Source: Arthrobotrys musiformis (taxonomy: Eukaryota > Ascomycota > Orbiliomycetes > Orbiliales > Orbiliaceae). From it: a stretch of 64,000 bases of DNA. Made by a program: the position numbers and the translations under genes. Of the stretch, positions 48,334 to 61,599 are shown in pieces (the first letter of the stretch is position 1; each line of letters starts with the position of its first letter). Under the pieces are notes generated by a model that was not told the origin of the DNA, ran no database searches, and was given only the letters and a program-made list of their open reading frames with translations. The stretch covers positions 1,918,422 through 1,982,421 of the forward strand of contig JAVHJL010000009.1 in the NCBI GenBank assembly GCA_036971715.1, in the 5' to 3' direction.

Positions 48334-49400
48334 AAACAGCTACCGTATCTACCCCCCCCTTTTTTTGTAAAAGTTTAGTGCACCTATTTTAGGAATTGAA
48401 ATTGTATATGACTTTTCTACCAAACATCTATAGTGCGGTTCCGGCGAACACATTATGATGTACATGTACATGCACTCTACCTCGTAGTTTGAACCGTGCA
48501 TATCTGATCAGCTGAGTGACCCTATACAGAGAGGTCCGAAGCCGTCATGCGGGGTCAAAGGCCTCGTCAACAACCAGAATTCCGCAAATCCGCAAACGAG
48601 GCTTGCTAAGTCCGCAGACAGGGCTTGCTTTCGCGTAAAGTCTCCCGACGGAAGGATATATCTTAACATTGTGCAATTCTGACTCAACCATATTCTTGCC
48701 TCTCTATATTGCAATAAAATTGAACAGAACAATTCTAATGCCACTATCTGGGAAATCCTACGAGGTATAAGTTAGGCGAAACTAGCGCTGAGTTGTCTTA
48801 ATTATATATGTTGAACTGACAAGCTTGGCAGACGGCTTAGTGCTGGTTTTTGGCGCTGAGTTGTTTCACTTATATTTCCTTAAAGATTTAAAATTTTGGT
48901 AAGAATTTCGGCACTAAGCTGTTTTGCTTAATTTATTATTTTTATTATTAAAAAATTTAATATTATATAAAAGAAATTTTTTAATTTTCTATCAAATAAT
49001 TTTTCTTAATTTTTAAAATATTTTAATAGTTTTGTATTACTTTAAATATTATAAATATAATTATTATAATAATAATAATTTTAACTTTTTAACCAATTTC
49101 TTTATCTAACAAATTTTTTTATATTTCATAATAAAAAATTTTGTTTTATTATTTTTATTAATATATTTATATATTAATTAATATTATCAAACATTACTAT
49201 TAACAATATTAAAATATAATATTAAATAATAATTATAAAGTTTTAAAATAATTTTTTCAAAATATTAATTTATTAAACATATTTAATTTTTTTAAATTAT
49301 TTAATTAAAATAATTTTTTATTATTACAATTATATTTTAAATAGATGATTGAATTTACATATTTTTATTATAATTATAAAAAATATAATTTAAGAAAAGC
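48334..49400. other. Transition from gene-containing DNA to the AT-rich island
   Basis: The first 500 bases are of ordinary composition with no gene. Base composition collapses at about 48880-48950: from there to 49400 the sequence is nearly all A and T, with no recognisable element. Three imperfect copies of a ~24-base motif (GGCGCTGAGTTGT...) lie across the border at 48784, 48852 and 48910, the last with C-to-T and G-to-A differences. Confidence 0.6.
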
Positions 49401-49978
49401 TGTAACGAAGCAAGCCCAGCACAAAGAACTCCAAGCAGAAATCCAGGCGGCCGGAGGAGCCCTCAGAATGACCATAGGAAACATTCAGGCAATACTATGG
49501 TTGGAAGAAAAACCACACAACACAACACAACTTGCAGACCCAGAATAAGGAAATACCCAGATCTAAACCTCAGAACACAAAGAATAATATTAATAATATT
49601 ATTTTAATATATGCAATAAAAAGCCTATTTAGGTTTTTGCCTTACATAAACTTCTAAGCTATCAAGAAACAGTATATGTCCAGTTCAGTACCTTATATAT
49701 TTGAATGTCTAGTTTAGATTTATCTCTTATCTAGTTTAATACTCTATGTCCGAATGTTTAGTTTACAGTTTTATATCCTGTCTAGTTTAACACTATATCT
49801 TTAAATAATTATTTCACAATCTTATCTCCTATCCAATTCAATATATTATTTCCTTTATTATTTGTTTATTTAAGTATCAATCTGTATTCACACTAGTACA
49901 CTACTCTTGCCTTGTGACATTTGTGTATTACCTTAATATCTTAACTAGTCTCTATACGATTTCTTACACTTTGTTACT
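49401..49978 (+). repeat. 5' LTR of element B (578 bp)
   Basis: Starts TGTAACGAAGC and ends TTTCTTACA, matching the LTRs of elements A and C in order and orientation. It is 37 bases shorter than those 615-bp LTRs because a segment after the TTTATTTA run (present in C at about 56980-57030) is missing. Its first ~155 bases are of normal GC and about 95% like C's 5' LTR by eye; the rest is AT-rich. Confidence 0.85.
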
Positions 49979-50211
49979 TCACAACCCTATCAACCTAATA
50001 CCCAAATATCAGCACCAGCCCCACCTAAAAACAGGTTCTTTAAAAAGAAGAATGCTGAAGAAGAAATCATAGTTATTATTTTATTAAAATTTACTATCAA
50101 ACAAATTAAAGCCATGATGGTAATTTTTAAATATTTTAGAAATAGTATGCCCATAGTAGTTTTAATAATTGTTTTAAGTATTAAATTTTTAGATTTTGAT
50201 TTTTTCAATAG
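49979..50211 (+). pseudogene. Element B gag, first fragment
   Basis: Sequence after the B 5' LTR that encodes a degraded gag start (APAPPKNRFFKKKNAEEEII), then a part colinear with element C gag up to the position corresponding to C ~57311. It is broken off by the insertion of element A; the target duplication AATAG is its last five bases. Several codons read as stops after C-to-T or G-to-A change. It continues at 55778. Confidence 0.75.
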
Positions 50212-50826
50212 TGTAAGAAATCGTATAGAGACTAGTCGAGGTATCAAGGTAATACACAAATGTTATAAGGTAAGGATGGTGTACTAGTGTGAATACAAAT
50301 TGATATTTAAATTGTTGCTTGGTTTTTAAATATATAACAGTAAATATAGCGAGTTAAATAAACAAATGATAAAGGAAATAATATGTTGGATTGGATAGGA
50401 GGTAAGACTATGAATTAGATATTTAGAGATATAATATTAAACTGGACAAGATATAAAACTGTAAACTGGATATTTAGATATAGAGTGTTAAATTGGATAG
50501 GAGATAAATCTAAACTGGATATTTGGTTATATAAAATGTTGAACTAGACATAAGTTATTTTTTAGTAAATCAGAAGTTTATATAGAGCATAGGCTTAAAT
50601 AGGTTTACTGTTATATAAGCTGAAATAATACTATTAATATTGTTTTCTGAGTTTTGAGGTCTGGATCTGGGTGCTTCTTTATTTTGGATCTGTGGATTAT
50701 GTTGTGTTGTATAGTTTTTTTTCTAACTACAGTATTATCTAGATGTTTCCTATAGTTATTCTGAGGGTTTTTTTAGCTACTTGGATTTCTGTTTGGAGTT
50801 TTTTCTGTTGGGTATGCTTTATTATA
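50212..50826 (-). repeat. 3' LTR of element A (615 bp)
   Basis: Reverse-complement copy of the 615-bp LTR. The conserved end that reads TGTAACGAAGCATGCC in unmutated copies is here TATAATAAAGCATACC, so it carries RIP-type changes that the 5' LTR of the same element lacks. Confidence 0.9.
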
Positions 50827-53800
50827 TAATCCCCCCTTTTAGCATTGACATTTTGTCAATATTTTATTCTAATATCTAATACAGAGATGGGTTCCTTATT
50901 TTATTAATATTATTTGCTGATTTTTGGTGGTATGAATCTTTGATAGCTACTTTTTTGTATAATTCTTGGAAGACCTAGTTTCTTAAGGTTTTATTTTAAA
51001 ATATTCAATTTTAGAATTTCTTTTTCTGCAGTATTATAATTTTGGATGTTTATTCTAGTAGGATTTTATATGAATTTATCATCATTTTTGGTTTTTGAAG
51101 GTTTTATATTAAGTTTTTGGTAGTAATCTGTTAGTTTGTTGAATAATTGGTCTATTATAGTATTGTTATTTTAATATTATTTATTATCTTTAATTTAGGA
51201 ATTTATTAGAAAAATTATTGGAAGGTTGTGTTAAATAAGCTTAACTAATTTTACCTGTAGGTAAAAAATTTCCTAATATAAGTGAAGATATATGAATTTT
51301 AATACTTAAAGTTTAAATAAATTGGGATCTGAAAATATTTTTTAGGTGATGTTAGGAGGTTAAGATTTTCTAATTAGTTTACTTAATTCTACTATATTGT
51401 AGAGGGGTAAGGTGAAATCAAAAAAATTAGGTAGTGGAGCTAGATTAGTTAGGATGGGAGTTATGGAAATTATGGAATAGTTCTTGAGCATGAGTAATAT
51501 TGGATATAAATTACTAGGTAGGTTTATTTTAACCTTTTTACTGAATGAGATACTGAAGTTTGTGGTAGTGTAATTATAAATTTAGGATTTTTTTAATCTT
51601 GTATTCTTTTTTATTATTGACTGTGATAGGTGTAGGTTATTCTTTGTGGTTTTGGTTTAAAAAAGCATTTTCTGGTGCTGTGTGGAGTAGATTGGTGTAG
51701 AAGATGGGGTGAATTTGTATTGATAGGGGAAGTTCTAGCTTATATGCTCGCTTTTTTATGGATTTAAGGACTTAAAATGGTTCTTCTATTTTATTGGACA
51801 GTTTAGAGTAGGATCTAGCTATTTTAATGTTTTGCATATTAAGCTAAATATGGTTTTTTTTTTTGTATTTAAGTGCTAGATATTGTTATTTGTTTACTTG
51901 TTTCTGCTGTATTTGTATGGTACGGCTGATTTTTGTATATAAGATTTCTTGTAAGTCTGATATTTGTTGAATGAATTCTGTGGCTTCCTGGTTCTTGGTG
52001 GGTTTCTTGAGTTTTTGGAATTCAAAGGTAATTAAGTTCTAGTTATAGTTTGTAATAAATAAGAAGATATTAGTAGTATTAAATATCTTATTATTATAGG
52101 AGTATTTAATCAAAAGTAACCATTTTATTTAATTGTTTTGTTGGTAGTTGACATAGGTTTTGAGATATTGTTCTATTATGGCATTAATGTACTTGGTCTA
52201 ATTGTTTATTTAAGGATGGTAAGTAGTATTAGGTTGGTGGTGGATTTTTAGTTGGCTATTGACTTCATTCTAGAATTTGTTGAGAAAGTTTTTTCCTCTA
52301 TCTGAGATGGCTTTCTTAGGTAGTCTATATAATTTTTAGATATTTTTTAGAAAGATTTTAGTAAATTTTTTGGTACTTAATTTTTTAATAATGGGAGTTA
52401 GGTGGATTATTTTGGAGAGTTTATTGATAGTGATTAAGATAGTATTATATTCTTTTAATTTTGGTAATTTGGTAATAAGGTTAAAGGAGATACTTTGCCA
52501 GTTTTTTTCTGATATTTGGAGTGATTGTAGTAATCTTTGTGGTACATTTTTTGGGGCTTTAATATATTTGCATATGTGGTAGTTGTTAATATATTAGTTT
52601 ATATTTTTCTAAATTCCTACTTATGTATATTTTTTTTAAATTAGTTCTAGTGTTTTGGTTTTATTTGGGTGTTCTGTGGTAGAGTAATCATAGTATTGTT
52701 GTAATATTTTTTTACAAATTTTTTTATTATTAAATATTATTTTTTTATTGTTGTGGTAGAGTTTGTTTTGCTGTTTTTCTATTTCTGAAATTTTTATTTT
52801 AGGATATTGTTTATCTTTTTTTTTTAAGGTTTTCATAATATCTTAGATGTATAAGTCTTTAAGTGTTGCCATTTTCTAATCTTCCTACATTATTATTGTG
52901 CTGATTTGTTAGATTTTTTTAAATAATATGAGTATTCTAATTCGATTTTTTATATGCTCATCTTCCTCTTCTTGAGGAAGGTTTCTTAATCTTCTGGTTA
53001 GTGTATCAGCTTTGGTGTTGGTTTTTCTGGGAACAAAGAATATTTTAAAGTCAAATTAGGATAAATATTCTATTTATTTTATTTATTTTTGTTTAAGAAG
53101 CTATTTAATTATGAAGTATTCCAAATTTTTGTGATTTATAAGGATGTGTATTTGAGTATGGATGCTTATTAGGTATTGGTTTTATTCTTTAAATGTTTGA
53201 ATTATGGATAGGAGTTCTTTATTGTGGATATTGTAATTGTGTTTTGTAGGGATTATCTTCTTTGATTGATAGGTTACAGGATGCTAGAGCTTGTTGTCAT
53301 ATTTTTAAAAGAAGACTGCTGTATAGATAAAGTTGGATATATTTGTTTCTATTTGTATTTTTAATGTTAAATTTTAGTACTTCAATATTGGTTTAGTGTA
53401 GAAGGTTTGCTTGAGTGTTTGAAAAGCATCCTGCTCTTTTTTTCTTTAGTGGAATATTCTATCCTTTCTGGTTAGGTTGTAGAAAAATTTGGCTATTTTT
53501 GCGTAGTTTTTTATGAATCGTTGATAGAAATTCGCAAATTTTAAGAAGGACTGTACTTCTTTGATAGTTCCAGGTCCTTCTTTTGATTCTTCTTAATTGA
53601 GTATGTTTTGAATTTTGGCTGGGTTTATCCTGATGCTGTTACTTCTAACAATATATTTTAAAAATTTAGTTTTTTTGGTGAAGAATTTGTATTTAAAAAG
53701 TTTGATATAGAGTCTTGTTTTTTGTAGTGTTTTGATGACTTGTTTTATATGTTGGATATATTTTGCTTGTGAATTACTATAGATGTAAATATTATTGAGG

Positions 53801-54890
53801 TAGATTATATAAAATTTATTTAGGAAAGGTTGTAAGACTTCATTGATATATGCTTGGAAAGTAGTAGGAGTATTTGTTAAATTGAAGTGTACTATTTGAA
53901 ACTCGAAGTATTTATATTGAGTATGGAAAGCTGTTTTTTCTTTGTCTTTTTCAGTTATTTTGATGTGGTTGTATGCGCTATAAATGTTTAACTGTGTGAA
54001 GTATTTAGCTTTTCTGAGGCGATTTAGGGTTTTATCAATTCGAGGTAAGAAATATCAGTCTTTGATAGTGATAGTATTAAATTTTTTCTAATTTATATAG
54101 AGTTGTAAATTACTGTTTTTCTTTAGAATAAAAAGAATTGGTGCTCCTTATGGACTATTAGACTTCCTGATGAATCCTTTGGTTATGTATTTATCAATTT
54201 ATGCTTTTAGGGCTTTGAGATGTTCTTTATTTATTAGTTGTACAAGTTCCTAAATTGGTTTAGTATCTAAAGAAGTAGGGATCTTTATGTTTTTTTTTCT
54301 TTGTAATAGTAGAGTATTTTTTTTTTTTTTAAAAAATACTTCTGATAAATTTTGGAATTTTTCAAAAAGCTTGATAAGTTCTTTAGTTAAGAATTTATCA
54401 TTAATATATATTATTTGTTTCCATTTTCTTCTTAATCTATAAATAGCGAATACAAGTTCTTATTTTATAATTTATTTGAAGGCTTTAGCACTTATAATAA
54501 TAATCTTGAGTGAGTAGTTTATATATACTTAATTATTTTTTTAGTCAATATGAATATTATGTTTTTTATGTTATGGTTTTCCCAAGTTTAAGGATTTAAT
54601 AGTATTAATAATGTCGGCATTGATAATTTCTTTGTAGTATTGGATTTTCATCTTAAATCAAGTCATTTCCTTGACTGATTCTCTTATCTTATTAAAATAT
54701 TCTATAATTTCAGGAATTCTTTTAGAATAAAGTGGAAAATCATTCTCAATTGCAAACTTGCAACTCATATGTATTCCTGTGTCGCCACTATCCAAACATG
54801 CTAGGGTGTTAATAGGGTTTTGGGGGTGGGGGTACAAAGTGACGGGGATCTCGGTGTGTGGTTCAAATGGTGTTTCGTTGTCTTCAGGGT

Positions 54891-55121
54891 TTAAACAGGA
54901 ATATTGGTTTTTTCTCCTTCGTATTTGTTGTTTAGTTGTGCTAGGAAGTTTCTGAGTTCGTAGGGTCTTGTACCATCAAAGGCATCAGGATCTGGGAATT
55001 TGATGTGGTTGGTTGTGGTTTTTGCTACTGTCATGTTATTTTTGAAATGCTCAAAAACAGCCATGATGGCAGCAGTCTGTTCCTCAGAAAATCTGGGAAG
55101 CTGAATGTTTAAACCAGACAT
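54891..55121 (-). pseudogene. Element A truncated gag ORF (76 codons)
   Basis: An intact ATG-started frame with normal GC: MSGLNIQLPRFSEEQTAAI at the start, then FPDPDAFDGTRPYELRNFLAQLNNKY, typical of Ty3/gypsy gag capsid. It ends soon after an internal deletion that removes 945 bp of gag, including the zinc knuckle, so a working nucleocapsid cannot be made. The gag frame then reaches a stop while the protease frame opens in another phase just downstream. It is the only long unbroken coding stretch left in element A. Confidence 0.8.
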
Positions 55122-55157
55122 TTAAGTATTAAATTGATAAATTACAAAGCAACAAAG

Positions 55158-55772
55158 TGTAAGAAATCATATAAAGACTAGTCAAGGTATTAAGGTAATA
55201 TATAAATGTTATAAGGTAAGGATGGTGTATTAGTGTGAATATAGATTGATATTTAAATTGTTGTTTGGTTTTTAAATACATAACAGTGAATATAGTGAGT
55301 TAAATAGATAAATGATAAAAGAAATAATATGTTGGACTGGATAGGAGGTAAGATTATAAATTAGACATTTGGGGATATAGTGTTGAATTGGATAGGATAT
55401 AAAACTGTGAACTAGATATTTGGACATAAAGTGTTGAATTGGATAGGAAATAAATCTGAACTGGATATTCAGTTATATAGGATGCTGAACTAAATATGAG
55501 TTATTTCTTAATAAGTCAGAAGTCTGTGTAGGGTATAGGCCTAAACAGGCTTACTGTTGCACAAGCTGAAATAACACTATTAATGTTGTTTTTTGAGTTC
55601 TGAGGTCTGGATTTGGGTGCTTTCTTATTCTGGGTTTGTGGGTTGTGTTGCGTTGTGTGGTTTTTCTTCCAACTATAGTATTGCCTGGATGTTTCCTATG
55701 GTCATTCTGAGGGCTCCTCCGGCCGCCTGGATTTCTGCTTGGAGTTCTTTCTGCTGGGCATGCTTCGTTACA
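55158..55772 (-). repeat. 5' LTR of element A (615 bp)
   Basis: The right-hand LTR, upstream of gag on the minus strand. Its outer ~180 bases are of normal GC and almost identical to those of B's and C's 5' LTRs, unlike the matching part of the 3' LTR of A. Confidence 0.9.
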
Positions 55773-55777
55773 AATAG

Positions 55778-56510
55778 TATTAAACCTTATAAACTATGAA
55801 ACTTCTTAATCTAATTTAATAATAAATATAAAAAAGAAGTTATTAAATTTATTATATTTAGAAAAAAAATAGCATACACTATTAATTTTCTTAAAAGAAA
55901 TCTAATAAAATTAACCTTTAATAAATACAATACAGATAATAAAGCATAAAATTAGAATACATATATTAAATTCATTATATAACTTAAAAAAGCCTTTAAT
56001 AATCTAGATTTTACAAAAACAATAGAACAAGAATTACAGAATTTTAAACAAATTAATAAATCCTTCTCCACATACCTTACAGAATTTAGATACCTTATAA
56101 AATAGTTTAATTATAATAATACTATTTAGATTACCTATTTACAACATAGGTTATATATTAAAATTAAAGAATTCCTGATTACTAAAGATATTTTTTCCAA
56201 AAATTTTAATAATTTTATTATTATTTATCAGTATTTTAATAATAATTAGCAAACTTTAGATGTAAAAAGGAAGTTTTAAAGCTTTACAAATATTGGATTT
56301 TAGAAGAAAAATACTATTACTACCACACTAACACCTAAAACAGTTTTTAAGTTTAATAACTTGATACTATAAATATAGAGAAATAACTACTTTAAGTCTG
56401 GACCTATAAATTAGTTTATAGATAATATTAAAAAATGCTTAACCTAAAAAAAAAAAAACTAACAACAAACTTAGAAATTATATTTATACTATAGAAAAGA
56501 TAACCACTTT
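55778..56510 (+). pseudogene. Element B gag, second fragment
   Basis: Continues the B gag frame after element A and its second AATAG. It is colinear with C gag (57315-58025): FNNKYKKE, then FNKYNTDN, then FSTYLTEFRYLIK match FNKYSSNN and FFMYLTEFKRLIN in C. The sequence is clearly diverged beyond RIP-type changes, so B is probably a different subfamily. It ends at ACTTT within the zinc-knuckle region, where element C inserted. Confidence 0.78.
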
Positions 56511-57125
56511 TGTAACGAAGCATGCCCAGCAGAAAGAACTCCAAGCAGAAATCCAGGCGGCCGGAGGAGCCCTCAGAATGACCATAGGAAACATCCAGGC
56601 AATACTATGGTTGGAAGAAAAACCACACAACGTAATACAACCCGCAAACCCAGAATAAGGAAGTATCCAGATTCAGACTTCAGAACTTAAAAAACAACAT
56701 TAATAGTGTTATTTTAGCTTGTGCAGTAGTAAACCTGTTTAGGCTTATGCCCTACACAAACTTCTGATTTACCAAAAAATAATTTATATTTAATTCAGTA
56801 TCCTGTATAGCCAAATATCTAGTTCAGATTTATTTTCTGTTTAGTTTAATATTTTATGTCTAAATATCTAGTTTATAATTTTATGTTTTGTCTAGTTTAA
56901 TATTGTATTTCCAAATATCCAATTCATAGTTTTACCTCTTATCTAGTTCAACATATTATTTCCTTTATTATTTATTTATTTAATTTACTATATTTACCAT
57001 TATATATTTAAAAACCAAGTAATAATTTAAGTATTAATCTATATTTATACTAATATACTATTTTTATTTTATAACATTTATATATTATCTTAATATTTCA
57101 ACTAATTTTTATATAATTTCTTACA
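56511..57125 (+). repeat. 5' LTR of element C (615 bp)
   Basis: Starts TGTAACGAAGCATGCC and ends TTTCTTACA. The first ~150 bases are of normal GC and match B's and A's 5' LTRs; the rest is AT-rich. Confidence 0.92.
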
Positions 57126-60100
57126 CTTTATTATTTTGCAATCTATTAACTTAATATTTAAATGTCTAATTTAAATATTCAGTTTTTTGGATTTTCTAAA
57201 GAATAGACTGCTACCATCATAACTATTTTTAAGCACTTCAAAAACAATATAATAATAATAAAAACCATAACTAATCACATTAAATTCCCAGATCCTAATA
57301 CTTTTGATGGTATAAGACCCTACGAATTCAGAAACTTCCTAACACAACTAAATAATAAATACAAAAAAGAAAAAACCAAATTCAATATCTTAAAAACCAA
57401 AATAATTTATACCATTAGCCTATTAAAGGGAAATCCTGCTAAGCTAGCTTTCAATAAATACAGTTCTAACAATAGAACATGGTTGTAAAATACCTATACC
57501 ACATTTACTACCTAACTCAAAGGAGCCTTTAGAAACCCCAACCCAGTTGGTATGGTAGAACGGGAATTATGAAATTTCAAATAAAATAATAAATTTTTCT
57601 TTATGTACCTTACAGAATTCAAACGCTTGATAAACAAACTTAATTATGATAATATAGCCCAAATTGTGTATCTAAAAAATAATTTTTGTATTAAAGTCGA
57701 AGAACTCTTGATTATAAGAAACACATTACCTACAAAATTCAATGCATTTGTAATTCTTTATTAGAAATTCGATAATAACTGGTGAATTTTAGATGCAAAA
57801 AAGAAATCCTATAACTTGGTAAATAATAGATTCCTTAAAAAAACTACCACCACTCCAGCATTAAAGGTACTAACCAAGCTTAACAATCTGGCACTACTAA
57901 TATAGAAAAACAACTACTTTAAGCTTGGACTTATGGACCAATCTACTGATAACATCAGAGGGTGTTTAACTTAAGAAAAAAAAGATTAATAATGAACCCA
58001 GAAACTATACCTATATTGTAGAAAAGGAAAATACTTTGCCAATAATTGTCCAAATAAAAAATCTTAAAATAATTACAATAAATGCCCTCTATATAACCCC
58101 TATTTAACCTAAGATTAAAATATCTAAAGATTTACTCATAAAAAAATCCAAAATAAAATAATATCTATTATAAAATATTACTAAGAAGATGCTAAGGAAG
58201 AGTTAGGAAAAGATATTGCCTAACTGTAAGATGTAATACATAGTAAGACAGAAAACTCACTATTACTTTAAGTATTTAAAAACTTTAAAAAATCCTCCAA
58301 ATTTTTTTTATATTTTAAAACCAATATTCCTATTTAAACCCTAAAGATAACAAAATATTATTTAAATTATATACTAAGATTCTTGTCACTTTATACTCCC
58401 ACCCTTAAAACTCTGTTAATACCCTAGCATATTTGAATAGTGGTGATATAGGAATATATATGAGTTATAAGTTTGTAATTAAGAATGATTTTTTACTTTA
58501 TTCTAAAAGAATTCCTGAAACTATAAAATATTTTAATGGGATAAAAAAACCAGTTAAGGAAATGACTTGATTTAAGATAAAAATCTAATACTATAAAGAA
58601 ATTATTAATGCTGATATTGTTAATACTACTAAACTTTTGAATTTGGGAAAACCATGGTATAAAAAACATAATGTTTATGTTGACTGGGAAAATAATTAAG
58701 TACATATGAACTGCTTACTTAGGATTACTATTGTAGGTACTGAAGTTTTTAAATGAATTATGAAATAAGGACTCATGTTCGTTATTCATGGGTTAGGAAG
58801 AAAATGGAAATAAGTAATATATGTTGATGATAAATTCCTAATTAAAGAACTTGTTAAGTTTTTTGAAAAATTCTAGGATCTGTTAGAAATATTTTTTAAA
58901 AAGAAAGGAGATATTTTATTACTATGAAGAAAAGAAAATATGAAGATTTCTATTTCTTTAGATGCTAAACTAATTTGGGAACCTGTATGATCAATGAACG
59001 AAGAATATCTTAAAACCTTAAAAACATAGATTGATGAATATATGATTAAAGGATTTATTAAGAAGTTTAATAGCTTATGGGAAGTACTAATTCTTTTTAT
59101 TCTAAAAAAAAACAGCAGCTTATGATTTTGTGTAAATTGGAGGAAATTTAATGCTATTATTGTTAAAGACTGATGTTTTTTACTTTGAATTAATGAAATC
59201 TTAGATCACTTTAGAAAAGCTAAATACTTTATACAGTTGGATATTTATGGTATATATAACTGCATTAGAATAGCCAAAGGGGACAAAAAAAAAATAGCTT
59301 TCTGTATTTGATATGGATATTTTGAGTTTTAAGTAGTATATTTTGGTTTGATAAATGCTTTTGCTGCTTTTTAAGTGTATATTAACGAAGCTTTGTGATT
59401 TTTTTTAGATAAATTTTATATAATCTACCTTAATGATATTTGTATTTATAATAATTTATAAGTAGAATATATCTGACATATAAGACAAGTTATTAAAGTA
59501 CTACAGAAAGTAGGATTTTATATTAAACTTTTTAAATGCAAATTTTTTATTAAAGAAATTAAATTCTTAAGATATATTATTAAAAGTGATGGCATCAAAA
59601 TAGATTTGGCTAAGATTTAAGATATACTTGATTAGGAAAAACCAAAGGAAGGACCTAAAACTGTTAAGGAAGTATAGTTTTTCTTAAAATTCGCGAATTT
59701 TTATTGATGATTTATAAAAGACTATACGAAAATAGCCAAATTTCTCTACAACCTAATTAGAAAGGATAGAATATTTTACTAAGGAAAAGAAAAATAGGAT
59801 GCCTTTTGAACATTCAAGCAAGTCTTCTGCACTAAGCCAATATTAAAGTATTGGAATCCAACATTAGAAATACAAGTAGAAATGGATATATCCAATTTTG
59901 TCTGTGTAGCAATTCTCTTTTAAAAACATAATAACAGGCTTTGGCATCTTATAGCCTATTGATTAAAAAAGATGATTTTTACAAAACATAATTATGATAT
60001 TTACGATAAAGAACTTTTATCTGTGATTCAAGCGTTTAAAAAATGGAATTGGTACCTAATGAGTGTCCATATTTAAGTATATATTTTTATAGATCATAAA

Positions 60101-61599
60101 AACTTGGAATACTTTATAACCAAACAACTTTTTAGATAAAAATAAGTAGAATAAATAGAATATTTGTTTTGATTTGATTTTAAAATATTCTTTGTTTTTG
60201 GAAAAACTAATACTAAAGTTGATGCATTGACCAAAAGGTCGAAAGACTTTTTTCAAGAAGGAGAAGATGAGTGTATAAAAAATTAAATTAGAATACTCAT
60301 ATTACTTAAGAAAATCTAACAAATCAGTACAATAATAATATAAGAAGACTGGAAAATAGCAATATTTAAAGATTTATATATCTAAAATATTATGAAAGTT
60401 TTAAGAAAAGGAGATAAACGATATTTTAAGGTGGAAATTTTAGAAATGGAAGAATAGTAGAATGAATTTTATTATAATAGCAAAAAAGTAGTATTTGATA
60501 ATAAGAAAATTTGTGAAGAAATATTATGATAATATTATGATTATTTTATTGTAGGATATTTAGGTAGGGTTAAAATGTTGGAATTAATTTAAAGAGAATA
60601 TATATGGGTAGGAATTTGAAAAAATGTAGACTGATATGTTGATAACTGCTATATATGTAAATGTATTAAAGCCCTAAGAAACATATTGTAAGGATTATTA
60701 TAATTGCTTTAAATATTAGAAAGGAATTGGTAAAGTATTTTTTTTGACTTTATTATTGGATTACTAGAATTAGAAGGGTATAATGCTATCTTAGTTACTG
60801 TTGATAGATTTTTTAAGATGATTTATCTGATTCTTATTATTAAAAAATTAAATGCCAAAAAATTTACCAAAATCTTTTTAAGAGATATTTGGAAATTGCA
60901 TAAACTATTTAAGGAAATTATCTTAGATAGAGGAAGGAACTTTCTTGATGAATTCTGGAATGAAGTCAATAGTTAATTAAAAATCCACTACTGACTTAAT
61001 ACTACTTACTATCCTTAAATAGACGGTTAGACCGAGCACATCAACACTATAGTAGAACAATATCTTAGAACCTATGTCAACTATTAATAGAACAATTGGG
61101 TAGAATAATTATTTTTAGCTGAATATTCTTATAATAATAAGGTATTTGATATTATTGGTATTTTCCTATTTGTTATAAATTATAGCTAAAACCCAATTAT
61201 TTTTGAATTCTAAAGACTTAAGAAATTTGTTAAAAACTAAAAAGTTATAGAATTTGTTTAATAAATGTTAGACTTATAAGAAATCTTATATACAAAAATC
61301 AGTTATATTATATAAATATAGTAGGAATAAGTAAATAAATGATGATGTTTGGTATCTAAATATAAAAAAAGAGACTATATTTAGTTTAATATGTAGAACA
61401 TTAAAATAGCCAAATCCTGCCCTAAATTGTTTAATAAGATGGAAGGACTATTTTAAGTTTTTAAGTTTGTAAAAAAGTGAGTATATAAGCTAGAACTTTC
61501 TTTATTAATGTAAATTTATTTTGTTTTTTATATTAACTTGTTTTATGTAGTATTAGAAAACGCTTTTCTGGGTTAAAATTATGAAGAATGACCTATACC

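Larger units (their letters stand above)
50212..55772 (-). mobile_element. Element A: Ty3/gypsy chromoviral LTR retrotransposon, RIP-degraded
   Basis: A 5561-bp element on the minus strand. LTRs are 55772-55158 (5') and 50826-50212 (3'), both 615 bp and both with TGTAA...TTACA-type ends. AATAG flanks it on both sides (50207-50211 and 55773-55777). Reading leftward: gag start at 55121, a protease-like LDSGDTG (about 54810), reverse transcriptase (about 54250-53550, with YLDD decayed to YLNN near 53800), RNase H, an integrase (about 52900-52000), and a chromodomain trace near 51600-51480. A purine tract (plus-strand TCCCCCCTTTT, 50830-50840) abuts the 3' LTR. Most of pol is full of stops, and the plus strand is strongly depleted of C relative to G, as expected when RIP hits mainly one strand. 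It inserted into element B gag. Relative to C it lacks exactly 945 bp. Confidence 0.92.

Noticed and set aside
49990..50259. 89-codon minus-strand frame in the AT-rich island
   Set aside because: Runs antisense across B gag and into the LTR of element A; its Ile/Lys/Leu content reflects AT-richness.
52370..52582. 70-codon plus-strand frame and similar short frames at 52636, 58493, 60056, 63491
   Set aside because: Antisense or random frames in RIP-degraded or subtelomeric AT-rich DNA.
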